A stretch of DNA of 64,000 bases from Acinetobacter rudis (GCF_031157835.1 NZ_JAVIDR010000012.1:1-64000); one strand, 5' to 3'; positions 38,582 to 48,647 are shown, counted from the first letter of the stretch. The notes: generated by a model not told the origin, from the letters alone. Numbers and translations are program-made.

Positions 38582-40642
38582 ATGAATAAAAATAATGACT
38601 TAAATGATCCCTATCAAGGCCTAAAAGAAATCACCATTCGTGGCATCTTACTTGGTATCTGTATTACTCTCATCTTCACAGCTTCCAACATTTATCTAGG
38701 TTTAAAGGTTGGACTCACCTTTGCAACCTCCATTCCTGCTGCTGTTCTTTCAATGGCAGTACTCAGATTTGCTAAAGATAGCAACATTATTGAAAATAAT
38801 ATGGTGCAAACCCAAGCCTCAGCTGCGGGTACTTTATCTTCTGTTATTTTTGTTTTACCTGGCTTATTAATGCTGGGTTATTGGCAATCTTTTCCATTTT
38901 GGCAAACCACCCTAATCTGCCTAAGCGGTGGCATATTAGGCGTGATCTTTAGTATTCCATTACGTTACGTGATGGTGGTCAACAGCACGCTTCCTTACCC
39001 AGAAGGCATTGCTGCTGCAGAAATATTAAAAAATGGAGCACGCGGTGTGGTTGCCAATCAATATGGTGAATGCATTCAGGAACCATTAGCAAACCATAAC
39101 CAACAATCCATCAAAGAGATTCTCTATGGTGGCCTTCTTGCTGCTGGTGTCAGTTTCTGTAGTAATGGGCTACGTATTATTGGCGATAGTGCTAGCTATT
39201 GGTTCAAGTTTGGCAATAGTATCTTCCAGCTCCCTATCGGTTTTTCACTTGCACTGCTTGGTGCAGGTTCACTAATCAATCTCGCCTCTGGCGTTGCCGT
39301 ACTTATTGGTACAGTCATCGCTTGGGGAATTGCCGTTCCTTATTTTACAGGTATTAGTGCACCAGCAATTGATCTAAATATGGTCGATTTTGCTCAACAA
39401 ATTTGGGCTGAAAAAGTCCGTATGATTGGGGTAGGCACACTCGGTATTGCTGCTATTTGGACACTTCTTACACTTTTTAAACCTATGCTCGAAGGCATCC
39501 GCCTTTCATTCACTTCTTTTTTTGAATCTAACCAAGTTGTCAAACGTAGCCGCGCGGAAACAGACTTAAGTCCTCGCACCATGTTAGTCCTCATTGTGCT
39601 TATGGGATTTATTCTCTTTTTTACTTTTGCCCATTTTGTTATTGCCTCCACCCTTTCACCAATAACAGCTTGGGGTATTGTCTTACTACTGACGCTATTT
39701 ACAATGCTAATGGGCTTTTTAGTTGCAGCTGCCTGTGGCTATATGGCGGGTTTAGTTGGTTCATCTTCAAGCCCAATTTCCAGTATAGGTATTTTGGCTA
39801 TCTTGGCATTTTCAATCATCCTTTTCCTTATTGGCCAGCAACAAGGACTATTACAAAGTATCGAAAACCAACAGTTTCTAACAGCTCTCGCTTTATTTGC
39901 AAGTACAGCAGTTATTGCTATTGCCTGTATTTCAAATGACAATCTACAAGATTTGAAAACAGGTTACCTGATCTATGCAACCCCTGCGAAACAACAAATT
40001 GCCTTAATTATTGGCTGTATTGCTGGCGCAATTGTTATTGCACCTGTCTTAGACCTACTTTACCAAGCCTATGGATTTACTGGCACTTTGCCACGTAGTG
40101 ATATGGACCCTCAACAAGCTTTAGCAGCACCACAAGCGCTGTTAATTCGTACTATTGCTCAAGGTATTTTCACTCAACAACTTGAATGGACTTATATTCT
40201 CATTGGTGTTGCCCTTGGGATTATTCTGATCATTATTGACACACTTATAAAAGCATTCAGTCATAATCATATGAGTATGCCCGTCCTTGCCGTAGGTATG
40301 GGTATTTACCTTCCTCCAGCAATTAACACCCCCTTATTTATTGGTGCATTAATGTTTTGGTGGATTAAACAACGTGCTACTCAAAGTCCTTTTAATCAAG
40401 ATGGAAGCTATCTTAAAAATGTTGAACGGCGCGGTACACTCTTTGCAGCAGGTTTAATTGTTGGAGAGAGTTTAATGGGAATTTTCATGGCCCTCGTTAT
40501 CGTCATTTCACTCAATATGGGTAAAGGTGACGCACCATTAGCACTAAAGCTTGAAAACTGGAGTGTAATGTCACAATGGCTAGGGCTCGCTTGTATCATT
40601 ACCACCATCATTATCTTTATTCAGCGTTGTTTAAGAAAGTAA
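38582..40642 (+). CDS. OPT-family oligopeptide transporter
   Basis: Large inner-membrane transporter of 686 residues with roughly 14-16 hydrophobic segments. The start EITIRGILLGICITLIFTASNIYLGLKVGLTFATSIPAAVLSM is the prokaryotic OPT signature; NMVQTQASAAGTLSS and PYPEGIAAAEILKNG follow. Late segments include MPVLAVGMGIYLPPAINTPLFIGAL and GLIVGESLMGI. Family members carry peptides or metal-chelate complexes; the substrate is not defined. It stands alone between spacers. Confidence 0.88.
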   Translation: MNKNNDLNDPYQGLKEITIRGILLGICITLIFTASNIYLGLKVGLTFATSIPAAVLSMAVLRFAKDSNIIENNMVQTQASAAGTLSSVIFVLPGLLMLGYWQSFPFWQTTLICLSGGILGVIFSIPLRYVMVVNSTLPYPEGIAAAEILKNGARGVVANQYGECIQEPLANHNQQSIKEILYGGLLAAGVSFCSNGLRIIGDSASYWFKFGNSIFQLPIGFSLALLGAGSLINLASGVAVLIGTVIAWGIAVPYFTGISAPAIDLNMVDFAQQIWAEKVRMIGVGTLGIAAIWTLLTLFKPMLEGIRLSFTSFFESNQVVKRSRAETDLSPRTMLVLIVLMGFILFFTFAHFVIASTLSPITAWGIVLLLTLFTMLMGFLVAAACGYMAGLVGSSSSPISSIGILAILAFSIILFLIGQQQGLLQSIENQQFLTALALFASTAVIAIACISNDNLQDLKTGYLIYATPAKQQIALIIGCIAGAIVIAPVLDLLYQAYGFTGTLPRSDMDPQQALAAPQALLIRTIAQGIFTQQLEWTYILIGVALGIILIIIDTLIKAFSHNHMSMPVLAVGMGIYLPPAINTPLFIGALMFWWIKQRATQSPFNQDGSYLKNVERRGTLFAAGLIVGESLMGIFMALVIVISLNMGKGDAPLALKLENWSVMSQWLGLACIITTIIIFIQRCLRK

Positions 40643-40657
40643 AATCAATGCATTATC

Positions 40658-40686
40658 CCCCCTCTTCTTATACCAGCAAGAGGGGG
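40658..40686. terminator. GC-rich hairpin after the OPT gene
   Basis: CCCCCTCTT (40658-40666) and AAGAGGGGG (40678-40686) form a 9-bp stem with an 11-base loop between converging genes. No T run follows on either strand, so strength as a terminator is uncertain. Confidence 0.45.
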
Positions 40687-40734
40687 CCAACTTCAATTAC
40701 TTCTCATTGAGTATTAAACTAGAAATACCAATGC

Positions 40735-41223
40735 TCAGCTAACTTTTCGACCTTCAACAAAAGTATTTTTCACACGTACTGATTTCACCATATAGGCAAT
40801 CCAAATTATGCTGTATATTGCTGAACGAAAAAAATCTTTATCAAAAATTTGAATGTGTTCTGTCGGATCTAAAAGTGAGAAAACATAAACCACAGGTATC
40901 ATTGTAATAAAGGAAATGATTTGTATCGTGATAAAAGCTATAGGAAATAAATAATGCTTTTTAAAAAACAAATAAATTAAATATAAATATGCAGCAATTA
41001 ATAAACCATTTGCAGCTACTACTCCCCACAGCATTTGTTTCATTTTTTCATTATAAATTTCAGGCTGATACTCCGTAAGAAATACCCACATCTCATTGTT
41101 TAAAAGATTAGGTAAAGGAAATACCATATAAATCAGTGCGCCGATGGAGAGAAATAAACCTATTCCCACCACAATTAACCATCCACCTAAACCTTTTAAT
41201 TCTTCACTTTTACTCATTTTCAA
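40735..41223 (-). CDS. DUF2569-family membrane protein
   Basis: A 162-residue predicted inner-membrane protein with four hydrophobic segments. The N-terminal ELKGLGGWLIVVGIGLFLS and the later FKKHYLFPIAFITIQII fit DUF2569. No function has been assigned to the family as far as I know. A loop near residues 45-65 is polar and probably periplasmic. It follows two tandem terminators of acnD, so it has its own promoter. Confidence 0.72.
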   Translation of the reverse strand: MKMSKSEELKGLGGWLIVVGIGLFLSIGALIYMVFPLPNLLNNEMWVFLTEYQPEIYNEKMKQMLWGVVAANGLLIAAYLYLIYLFFKKHYLFPIAFITIQIISFITMIPVVYVFSLLDPTEHIQIFDKDFFRSAIYSIIWIAYMVKSVRVKNTFVEGRKVS

Positions 41224-41266
41224 TTAACCTTTTACTTAATTATTGTGATAAGTTTCTCATTATAAT

Positions 41267-41297
41267 AAAAATCCTAGAGATTAACTCTAGGATTTTT
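41267..41297 (-). terminator. Second terminator downstream of acnD
   Basis: AAAAATCCTAGAG (41267-41279) and CTCTAGGATTTTT (41285-41297) form a 13-bp stem with a 5-base loop and T runs on both exits. It is the stronger of two hairpins in a row after acnD. Confidence 0.88.
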
Positions 41298-41314
41298 AAA
41301 TATTAAAATTAATG

Positions 41315-41342
41315 AAATACCTTTAAAGATTTAAAGGTATTT
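41315..41342 (-). terminator. First terminator-like hairpin downstream of acnD
   Basis: AAATACCTTTAAA (41315-41327) and TTTAAAGGTATTT (41330-41342) are perfectly complementary. The very short centre means the last pairs stay open. It starts 5 bases after the acnD stop. Confidence 0.6.
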
Positions 41343-41347
41343 TACGC

Positions 41348-43942
41348 TTAGGCAACTTGTCCTTCTAAGAAGTCTTGAGCAAAGCGCTGTAATACACCAC
41401 CAGCCTCATAAACATGTACTTCTTCTTCTGTATCTAAACGACAAGTCACAGGAACTTCAACGTTTTCACCATTACTGCGTTCAATGACTAAAGTCAGATC
41501 TGAGCGCGGCGCAATATTACCAATAACACTATATAACTCAGTGCCATCTAGTTTTAATGTTTTACGATCTGTTCCTGCTTTAAATTCGAGTGGAAGCACC
41601 CCCATACCTACAAGGTTAGTACGGTGAATACGCTCAAAACCTTCTGCAACAATCGCTTCTACACCTGCCAAACGAACACCTTTTGCAGCCCAATCACGGC
41701 TTGAACCTTGACCATAATCAGCCCCCGCAACAATAATCAAAGGCTGTTTACGATTCATGTAGGTTTCAATTGCTTCCCACATACGCATGACTTTGCCTTC
41801 TGGTTCAACACGAGCCAATGAACCTTGTTTAACAGTGCCATCAGTATTCAGAACCATTTCATTAAACAATTTAGGGTTAGCCAATGTCGCACGTTGCGCA
41901 GTTAAATGATCACCGCGATGTGTCGCATAAGAGTTAAAGTCCTCTTCTGGGAGACCCATTTTATCTAAATACTCACCAGCAGCACTGTCCATAATAATGG
42001 CATTTGATGGTGACAAATGGTCAGTAGTAATGTTGTCAGGGAGAATTGCCAATGGACGCATATGGCTTAAAGTACGTGGTGCAGCCAATGCACCTTCCCA
42101 ATACGGTGGGCGACGAATATAAGTACTTTGAGGGCGCCAATCATAAAGTGGGCTGTCTGCCTGTTCATTTTCGCCCAAATCGAACATTGGAATATAGACT
42201 TTGCGGAACTGGTCTGGCTTCACAGAGGTCTTTACTAGAGCATCAATTTCAGCATCTGAAGGCCAAATATCTTTGAGATAAACTGGCTGACCATTTTGGT
42301 CTGTACCCAAAGCATCTTTTTCAATATCTAGACGAATCGTACCTGCAATTGCATAAGCAACAACCAATGGCGGAGAAGCCAAGAATGCTTGTTTTGCATA
42401 AGGGTGAATACGACCATCAAAGTTTCGGTTACCAGACAATACCGCTGTAGCGTATAGATCACGATCAATAATTTCTTGTTGAATCTTTGGATCGAGTGCG
42501 CCTGACATCCCATTACAGGTTGTACATGCATAAGCAACAATACCAAACCCTAGTTTTTCCAGATCTTTTAATACGCCAGCTTCTTCTAAATACAAAGCAG
42601 CCGCTTTAGAGCCTGGTGCAAACGAAGACTTCACCCAAGGTTTACGAAGCAAACCAAGCGCATTAGCTTTACGAGCTAATAGACCAGCCGCAACGGTATT
42701 ACGAGGATTCGAGGTATTGGTACATGAAGTAATCGCAGCAATAATAATTGCACCATCAGGCATTAAACCATCTGTACGGTTTTCTACAACACCAGCAATA
42801 CCTTTATCTTTGAGCTCACTTGTTGCAACACGTGCATGTGGGTTAGATGGGCCTGCAATATTACGTGTTACTTTAGATAGGTCAAAACGTAAAACTCGTG
42901 GGTATTGAGCTTGCTTCATGTCACTTGCCCAAAGGCCTATTTCTTTAGCATAGCTTTCAACTAATTTAACTTGTTCAGATTCACGGCCAGTTAATGTTAA
43001 ATAATCAATAGTATTTTCATCGATATAGAACATTGCTGCTGTAGCGCCGTATTCTGGCGTCATATTAGAAATCGTCGCACGATCTCCCACCGACATACTA
43101 TCAGCACCCTCACCAAAGAACTCAAGATATGCACCAACTACACGTTCTTTACGTAAAAATGCTGTTAATTCTAATACGATATCAGTTGCAGTAATGCCTG
43201 CTTGACGTTGTCCAACTAATTCAACACCAATAATATCTGGCAGACGCATCCATGATGCACGGCCTAACATCACATTTTCTGCTTCTAAACCACCAACACC
43301 AACAGAGATTACCCCTAGTGCGTCGGTATGTGGCGTATGTGAGTCCGTTCCTACACAAGTATCAGGGAAAGCAACACCTTGACGTGCTTGAATCACTGGT
43401 GACATTTTTTCTAAGTTAATTTGATGCATGATGCCGTTCCCTGCTGGAATAACATCAACATTTTCAAATGCAGTTTTTGTCCATTCAATAAAATGGAAAC
43501 GATCTTCATTACGACGGTCTTCTACTGCACGGTTTTTTGCAAAAGCATCAGGATCAAAGCCACCATATTCAACAGCCAATGAGTGGTCGACAATTAACTG
43601 GGTCGGCACCACTGGATTAACTTTAGCTGGATCACCACCTTGATCTGCAATCGCATCTCGTAACCCTGCCAAATCAACCAAGGCTGTTTGTCCCAAAATA
43701 TCATGACAAACCACGCGTGCTGGATACCATGGAAAATCGTGCTCTTGTTTATTTTCAATCAACTGTTTTAATGATTGTTCTAAAAGCGCTGGATCACAAC
43801 GACGAACCAATTGTTCAGCTAAGACTTTTGAAGTATATGGCAATTTTACATATGCGCCTGGCTGGATATCTTCGACTGCTTGACGCACATCGTAATAGTC
43901 TAGCTGGGTAGATTGCAGTGGTTTACGATAATTCGTATTCAT
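41348..43942 (-). CDS. acnD: AcnD-type aconitase, probable 2-methylisocitrate dehydratase
   Basis: Iron-sulfur dehydratase of 864 residues. The cluster cysteines are in ITSCTNTSNP and CTTCNG. The start MNTNYRKPL, then LPYTSKVLAEQLVRRCDP, FPDTCVGTDSHTPHTDALG and GADYGQGSSRDWAAKGV near the end, plus the length, match AcnD of the methylcitrate cycle more than AcnA. AcnD dehydrates 2-methylcitrate in propionate breakdown, usually beside prpB, prpC and prpF. None of those genes is adjacent here, so a housekeeping aconitase role is also possible. Two terminators follow. Confidence 0.8.
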   Translation of the reverse strand: MNTNYRKPLQSTQLDYYDVRQAVEDIQPGAYVKLPYTSKVLAEQLVRRCDPALLEQSLKQLIENKQEHDFPWYPARVVCHDILGQTALVDLAGLRDAIADQGGDPAKVNPVVPTQLIVDHSLAVEYGGFDPDAFAKNRAVEDRRNEDRFHFIEWTKTAFENVDVIPAGNGIMHQINLEKMSPVIQARQGVAFPDTCVGTDSHTPHTDALGVISVGVGGLEAENVMLGRASWMRLPDIIGVELVGQRQAGITATDIVLELTAFLRKERVVGAYLEFFGEGADSMSVGDRATISNMTPEYGATAAMFYIDENTIDYLTLTGRESEQVKLVESYAKEIGLWASDMKQAQYPRVLRFDLSKVTRNIAGPSNPHARVATSELKDKGIAGVVENRTDGLMPDGAIIIAAITSCTNTSNPRNTVAAGLLARKANALGLLRKPWVKSSFAPGSKAAALYLEEAGVLKDLEKLGFGIVAYACTTCNGMSGALDPKIQQEIIDRDLYATAVLSGNRNFDGRIHPYAKQAFLASPPLVVAYAIAGTIRLDIEKDALGTDQNGQPVYLKDIWPSDAEIDALVKTSVKPDQFRKVYIPMFDLGENEQADSPLYDWRPQSTYIRRPPYWEGALAAPRTLSHMRPLAILPDNITTDHLSPSNAIIMDSAAGEYLDKMGLPEEDFNSYATHRGDHLTAQRATLANPKLFNEMVLNTDGTVKQGSLARVEPEGKVMRMWEAIETYMNRKQPLIIVAGADYGQGSSRDWAAKGVRLAGVEAIVAEGFERIHRTNLVGMGVLPLEFKAGTDRKTLKLDGTELYSVIGNIAPRSDLTLVIERSNGENVEVPVTCRLDTEEEVHVYEAGGVLQRFAQDFLEGQVA

Positions 43943-44199
43943 AGTTTAGTGCCTCGTGCATCGTTATTTTCAGACCCTGTAATGGGTGTATCATTAGTAT
44001 GAGTTCGAGGGCATTGTACGCTGTGGAAAACCCATTTCCCAAATCCTTTATATTTCATATAGTTAAGTACAAAAACAGGGGTTTTGGAAACAAGTAGTTA
44101 CACTTAACTGGTTTTTTTTAATAGAACTGGGTATTTTTTTGAAAAATATGTAAAAATCATTCTTATTCTTTAGTCTTAGATTTCAACTTGCGAGTCCTT

Positions 44200-44922
44200 A
44201 TGTCGAGTTTAGCTTTCTCATCGTTCAGCCTTACTGGCCTAGATGCACAGAAATTTCTACAAGGTCAATTGACCCTAAATACGGAGGCTCTCGCTGAGAA
44301 TGTCACGCATTACACGGCGATTTGTAATCTAAAAGGACGAATCTTATTTGGTTTATGGTTAAAAAAAATCAATACTGAACATTTTGAAATTGTCTCAACC
44401 CAAGACCAAGCAGAAGCTTTAGCCTTGCATATCAAAAAGTATGGTGCCTTCTCCAAAATGAAGCTTGAAGCCACTGGAGTGGTTTACCCTCAAGTCAAAG
44501 GAATTCAAACAGAATTTTCAAGCAATGAAAGCGATATTACTGCTTGGGAAGAACAAGCGATTAGCTCTGGGCAAGCGTGGATCACAGCGGCAACAGCTGA
44601 ACTTTTTCAACCACAAGAATTACGTTTACATCAACGTGATGGTGTGCATTTTGACAAAGGTTGTTATTTGGGCCAAGAAATCGTGGCACGCCTTTGGTTC
44701 AAAGCACAGCCCAAAAGTTGGTTACATCTCATTCAAGGTCAAGGTGAAGCCCCAGCGCCCGCTACACAACTCAGTAATCATGTTCAAATTGTCAACAGTA
44801 TGAGCACAAGTCATGGTTATATTGCTTTGGTCATTGCTAAACCTGATGCATTGCATGAGCTAGATCTCATAAATATCGACTTACCAGAACCACTGAATGG
44901 TAGTGTTGCACGCCCACAATAA
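44200..44922 (+). CDS. ygfZ: YgfZ, folate-binding protein for iron-sulfur enzymes
   Basis: GcvT-fold protein that helps make or repair certain Fe-S proteins, such as MiaB, with folate. KGCYLGQEIVARL, near residue 153, is the YgfZ signature with its essential cysteine. GLDAQKFLQGQLTLNTEAL at the start is the folate-side loop. I take the ATG at 44200; an upstream TTG at 44188 adds four residues. The gene is divergent from acnD, itself an Fe-S enzyme, which may be chance. Confidence 0.88.
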   Translation: MSSLAFSSFSLTGLDAQKFLQGQLTLNTEALAENVTHYTAICNLKGRILFGLWLKKINTEHFEIVSTQDQAEALALHIKKYGAFSKMKLEATGVVYPQVKGIQTEFSSNESDITAWEEQAISSGQAWITAATAELFQPQELRLHQRDGVHFDKGCYLGQEIVARLWFKAQPKSWLHLIQGQGEAPAPATQLSNHVQIVNSMSTSHGYIALVIAKPDALHELDLINIDLPEPLNGSVARPQ

Positions 44923-44933
44923 ATACTAGACAT

Positions 44934-46346
44934 ATGCAAAAAAGAAATCTGATCGTTTATGTTTTCTTGGGCAGCGTTATTTTGGCTGTGGCTGGGTTCA
45001 TTTCTGGTTTTTTACTTGAAAAAGACCAAGTATCAAGTATTGAACTCAGCCATCATGGCCAATCCATTCAGAACAGCATTTATACGCGCTATCAGGGAAA
45101 AATTTACGCCAGTGTGCCAAGTAACGGTGATTATGTTATTCCCCAAGCAGATCCTCAAAGCTTTCACAGTTTAAACAGTGATGGTCGCTATCAGAATCGA
45201 CAATTTGCTGTTGATCGGCAATATGCTTACTGTGGAAATTTAGTTGTTGCTGGTTTTAATCCTAAAAAGACTCAAGCACTAGATCACAACTATTTCTCTG
45301 ATGGTCAAAATACAGTGTATTGCGCATCAATGAGCCAACGTAATCCTGATTTATCTGGTTTTTCAGAAATTAAACAGACTTGGTTATATGGTTGGGGCTT
45401 TGCCAATAAACCGCAAACCTATATCTATGAACAGGTTCGTTTAGCCCCTTCAGCACAACCCTATACGGCTATTTTAGATGCCGACATCTTAAGCAATGGA
45501 CAGAAAGTGTATTATAAAGGTCTAGAAATGCCAGAGGCCAATCCAGCACAACTTAGCGCCATTGTTGTACCACAAGATGATCAATCAATACGCTTAAGTT
45601 ATGAGTTTTTTAAAGACCATAAATCAGTGTATTTTAAGCACAATAAACTTGCATTAGCCTCCAACGATCAACTTTATAGTTTCTATATTGATGGTTTAGA
45701 CCAAGCCTATTTGTATGACCCAACGCAAGGACAAGTTTTTGTTAACCATCTAGCTTTTAATAAAAAATTAGCGCCTTATCAAGTTATAAGTCATTATGGT
45801 GGTCATGTTAATCACGCCCTCTTTCTCTCTAAAAGCGGCGTTTATTATTATGACAATCAAACAAAACAGATAGAACGAGCAGCTGATAATCCCTTTAATA
45901 TGGGACAATGGCAAGAAATAGCACCACTAATTTTTAGTTACAACAACCAAACCTATTTCTTACAAGGTTCAGAGCGTTGGGGTGGACGTAAAGGCCCTGG
46001 ACTTATTTCACGCTCAACACATCTATACCAGCTAGAAGATGCAGCTACAGGCCCATGGGAGAAAGTGGCGAATGTCACCACTCATCACTATGCAGAAGTT
46101 TGGAAGAAAGGGAATCAATACTACTATTTTGATCGACTAGGTTCTACACAGCTCATTCAACAAACACTCTATCTGATTGCAGATCGTGAAACGCTGAATC
46201 ACTTAATACATGATGAGTTAAGACCTGATGACATAAGACAATTGGTGCGAAATGACAAATTACTCGCTGTCAAAGCAAAAGAGATTTTAAAAGCAACAAC
46301 GCAATATCGAAAGCTGCTATTTGGCTTTATTGCACTACCCTTCTAG
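44934..46346 (+). CDS. DKNYY-family protein, membrane-anchored
   Basis: A 470-residue protein with one N-terminal transmembrane segment (about 7-27, IVYVFLGSVILAVAGFISGFLL) and a large outside part. It holds repeats with a Tyr-rich beta pattern, for instance LSNGQKVYYKGLEM, FKDHKSVYFKHNKL and SKSGVYYYDNQTK, the signature of the DKNYY family. Function is not known. It begins 11 bases after ygfZ and may be cotranscribed; dsbC follows after about 76 bases. Confidence 0.7.
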   Translation: MQKRNLIVYVFLGSVILAVAGFISGFLLEKDQVSSIELSHHGQSIQNSIYTRYQGKIYASVPSNGDYVIPQADPQSFHSLNSDGRYQNRQFAVDRQYAYCGNLVVAGFNPKKTQALDHNYFSDGQNTVYCASMSQRNPDLSGFSEIKQTWLYGWGFANKPQTYIYEQVRLAPSAQPYTAILDADILSNGQKVYYKGLEMPEANPAQLSAIVVPQDDQSIRLSYEFFKDHKSVYFKHNKLALASNDQLYSFYIDGLDQAYLYDPTQGQVFVNHLAFNKKLAPYQVISHYGGHVNHALFLSKSGVYYYDNQTKQIERAADNPFNMGQWQEIAPLIFSYNNQTYFLQGSERWGGRKGPGLISRSTHLYQLEDAATGPWEKVANVTTHHYAEVWKKGNQYYYFDRLGSTQLIQQTLYLIADRETLNHLIHDELRPDDIRQLVRNDKLLAVKAKEILKATTQYRKLLFGFIALPF

Positions 46347-46422
46347 AAATAGGGATATTACAATTCATTTCTTTTCTTTAAAATCGAGTTTTGGCAATAT
46401 GACCAAATTGATTTTGAAGAGA

Positions 46423-47136
46423 ATGAAGATGAAATCTTGGCTCAGTGTTTTGCTACTCAGTATTGCCACTTTAGGCACTGCTCATGCGGACATCGCAACA
46501 GTACAAAAAAATTTAAAAACAAATTTCCCTGATATTCCAGTAAATAGCGTAAATACAACCCAATTCAAAGATATTTATGAAGTTTATATGGGCGGAAGAA
46601 TTGTCTATACCAATGATGACGCAAAATACTTTTTGGTGGGTAATCTAATTGATCTACCCAACCAAGTGAATATCACTGAACAACGCCAACAAGTACTCAG
46701 CAGCATTGATGTTTCAAAATTACCGCTCAATCAGGCTATAAAAAAAGTTAAAGGTAAGGGACAACGAGTAATCTATTTATTTAGTGATCCTGACTGCCCA
46801 TACTGTAAAAAATTAGAAGCAGAATTGGATAAAGTGGATAACCTTACGATTTATTTATTTATAAATCCTATCACCTCTCTACATCCAACGGCAGATAAGA
46901 CCTCAAAACAAATTTGGTGTTCAAGTCAGCCATATCAAGCATGGACAGATTACACGTTGAAAGGCATAGCCCCAACAGCGAAAGATAGTTGTAAAAATCC
47001 AATTGATAAAAATCTTGAATTGGCCAAAAAGCTCGAAGTTACAGGCACACCAACCTTTTTCCTAAAAGATGGCCGCCGTATTTCTGGTGCCCTACCTGCG
47101 ACTGAACTTGAAATGATGTTAAATGAAATTAAATAA
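46423..47136 (+). CDS. dsbC: DsbC-family thiol:disulfide interchange protein
   Basis: Periplasmic disulfide isomerase. From the ATG at 46423 a signal peptide (MKMKSWLSVLLLSIATLGTA) is followed by the N-terminal dimerisation region, then the thioredoxin fold with the active site CPYC in SDPDCPYCKKLEAEL and the cis-proline TGTPTFFLKDGR. A second cysteine pair, WCSSQ and SCKN, matches the structural disulfide of DsbC. ATGs at 46399 and 46429 are alternative starts; GAAGAG lies just before 46423. Confidence 0.85.
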   Translation: MKMKSWLSVLLLSIATLGTAHADIATVQKNLKTNFPDIPVNSVNTTQFKDIYEVYMGGRIVYTNDDAKYFLVGNLIDLPNQVNITEQRQQVLSSIDVSKLPLNQAIKKVKGKGQRVIYLFSDPDCPYCKKLEAELDKVDNLTIYLFINPITSLHPTADKTSKQIWCSSQPYQAWTDYTLKGIAPTAKDSCKNPIDKNLELAKKLEVTGTPTFFLKDGRRISGALPATELEMMLNEIK

Positions 47137-47162
47137 CGATTCATTGCTGAGTTAATTGCATT

Positions 47163-47195
47163 AAAAGAGACATCACAAAGATGTCTCTTTTTATT
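47163..47195 (+). terminator. Terminator of dsbC
   Basis: AAAAGAGACATC (47163-47174) and GATGTCTCTTTT (47180-47191) form a 12-bp stem with a 5-base loop; the T run continues to 47192. It lies 27 bases after the dsbC stop. Confidence 0.9.
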
Positions 47196-47476
47196 TCACG
47201 GAGACATTTTGTATCAGCTCAAATCACTTCTAAAAATAATCGTATAAACACCAGTAAAGCTTAAAAATATACTCCTAATTAAAATAACTCGACTCAAATT
47301 TTAGTTTTCTTCATTGACTATGCTTCTCAGTTCAACTAAATATTCTTTCATATTATTCATCAACTTAGGCTATTTATAATTCATTGCATTTTATCTTCTC
47401 TCTTTAAATCGGGATTCATTAAGCTGCAATGATGATTTCTCATACTCAATAAACCCTATCTAATGATTTAATATTC
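47196..47476. other. Spacer upstream of the phytase-like lipoprotein
   Basis: About 280 bases, AT-rich, no gene. I looked for a Pho box because of the phytase-like domain downstream. CTTTCAT occurs once near 47344, but no partner lies 11 bases away. No promoter with two good boxes stands out. Confidence 0.35.
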
Positions 47477-48634
47477 ATGTCTACAAAACTCAATCTCAGG
47501 CACATCATGCTATGTGGTGCTTTCTCAATGATGAGTCTTGGCCTATTAGGCTGCAACAATGATGAGCAAAATGATAGCTCAATAACGACTTCAAACAATG
47601 AAGTGAAAAGTTTAAAACTCATTGGTGATTATAGTATTCCAACAAAGACCATGTATAACGGTGTTGAATTTGGAGGAATCTCAGGTTTAGATCGTGATGA
47701 GCAAGGACGTTATTGGGCTATTTCTGATGATCGTGGTGGAGAACGCGGTGCTCCACGTTTTTATCAACTTGCGATTGAACTAGATCAAACTAAAATCAAG
47801 CAAGTACAGATCAAAAATATGATCTACTTACGCGATCAAAAAAATCAGTTTCTACCTTCAGATCAACGCAGTATGGACCCAGAGTCTATTCGTGTTGCAG
47901 CCAATGGTCACCTTTATATCTCAAGTGAGGGTAACTTCGTTCCCGACCACCTCATTCAACCATTTGTTCGTGAATACAAACTCAATGGCGAGTATGTCGC
48001 AGACTTCAATCTCCCTGTTGGTTTTCATTATGTTGATAATAAAACCACTGGCGGTCGTAGTAATAAATTATTTGAATCATTAACGCTTACCCCAAAAGGG
48101 CAATTATTTACAGCCAATGAAGATAGTTTAATTCAAGATGGAGAAGTGAGTAATTTAGAACAAGGTGGTATTGTTCGGATTATGAAACTTGATCCTAAGA
48201 ACTATCAAAGCCAAGCACAATATGCATATAAACTAGAAAAAATACCACATCCAAGTAAAGTTGGAGGTTATCCTGCAGATAATGGTCTATCTGAATTATT
48301 CGCCATTTCTGAGAATGAGTTTATTGCTGTAGAACGTGCTTTTGCAGATGGTATTGGCAATACAATTCGTCTTTATAAGACTCAAATTGCCCAAGACACA
48401 ACAGATATTCAAAAAGTCGAAGGACTCAAGAATGCCAAATATACAGCCATGAAAAAACAGTTACTGTTGGAAATGCCGCTGAATTATCACAATATTAAAC
48501 TCGATAATATCGAAGCAATTAGCTGGGGACCAACCTTAAATAATGGTCACCGTAGTTTAATTCTAGTCGCAGACAACAACTTCTCAGAGCAACAAACAAC
48601 TCAGTTTATTGCATTTGAAGTCATTCCTAATTAA
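47477..48634 (+). CDS. Lipoprotein with phytase-like esterase domain
   Basis: A 385-residue lipoprotein: signal region and lipobox LGLLGC with Cys26. The mature part matches the esterase-like domain of the phytase family (PF13449), a beta-propeller-like fold: FGGISGLDRDEQGRYWAISDDRG, SMDPESIRVAANGHLYISSEG and IEAISWG. The family's reaction is uncertain; many members are annotated as phosphatases or phytases without tests. It should face the periplasm or cell surface. It stands alone. Confidence 0.78.
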   Translation: MSTKLNLRHIMLCGAFSMMSLGLLGCNNDEQNDSSITTSNNEVKSLKLIGDYSIPTKTMYNGVEFGGISGLDRDEQGRYWAISDDRGGERGAPRFYQLAIELDQTKIKQVQIKNMIYLRDQKNQFLPSDQRSMDPESIRVAANGHLYISSEGNFVPDHLIQPFVREYKLNGEYVADFNLPVGFHYVDNKTTGGRSNKLFESLTLTPKGQLFTANEDSLIQDGEVSNLEQGGIVRIMKLDPKNYQSQAQYAYKLEKIPHPSKVGGYPADNGLSELFAISENEFIAVERAFADGIGNTIRLYKTQIAQDTTDIQKVEGLKNAKYTAMKKQLLLEMPLNYHNIKLDNIEAISWGPTLNNGHRSLILVADNNFSEQQTTQFIAFEVIPN

Positions 48635-48647
48635 TTTTCTTATTTTG

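Noticed and set aside
47340..47352. CTTTCAT before the phytase-like lipoprotein as a Pho box
   Set aside because: There is one half-site only, with no partner at 11-base spacing.
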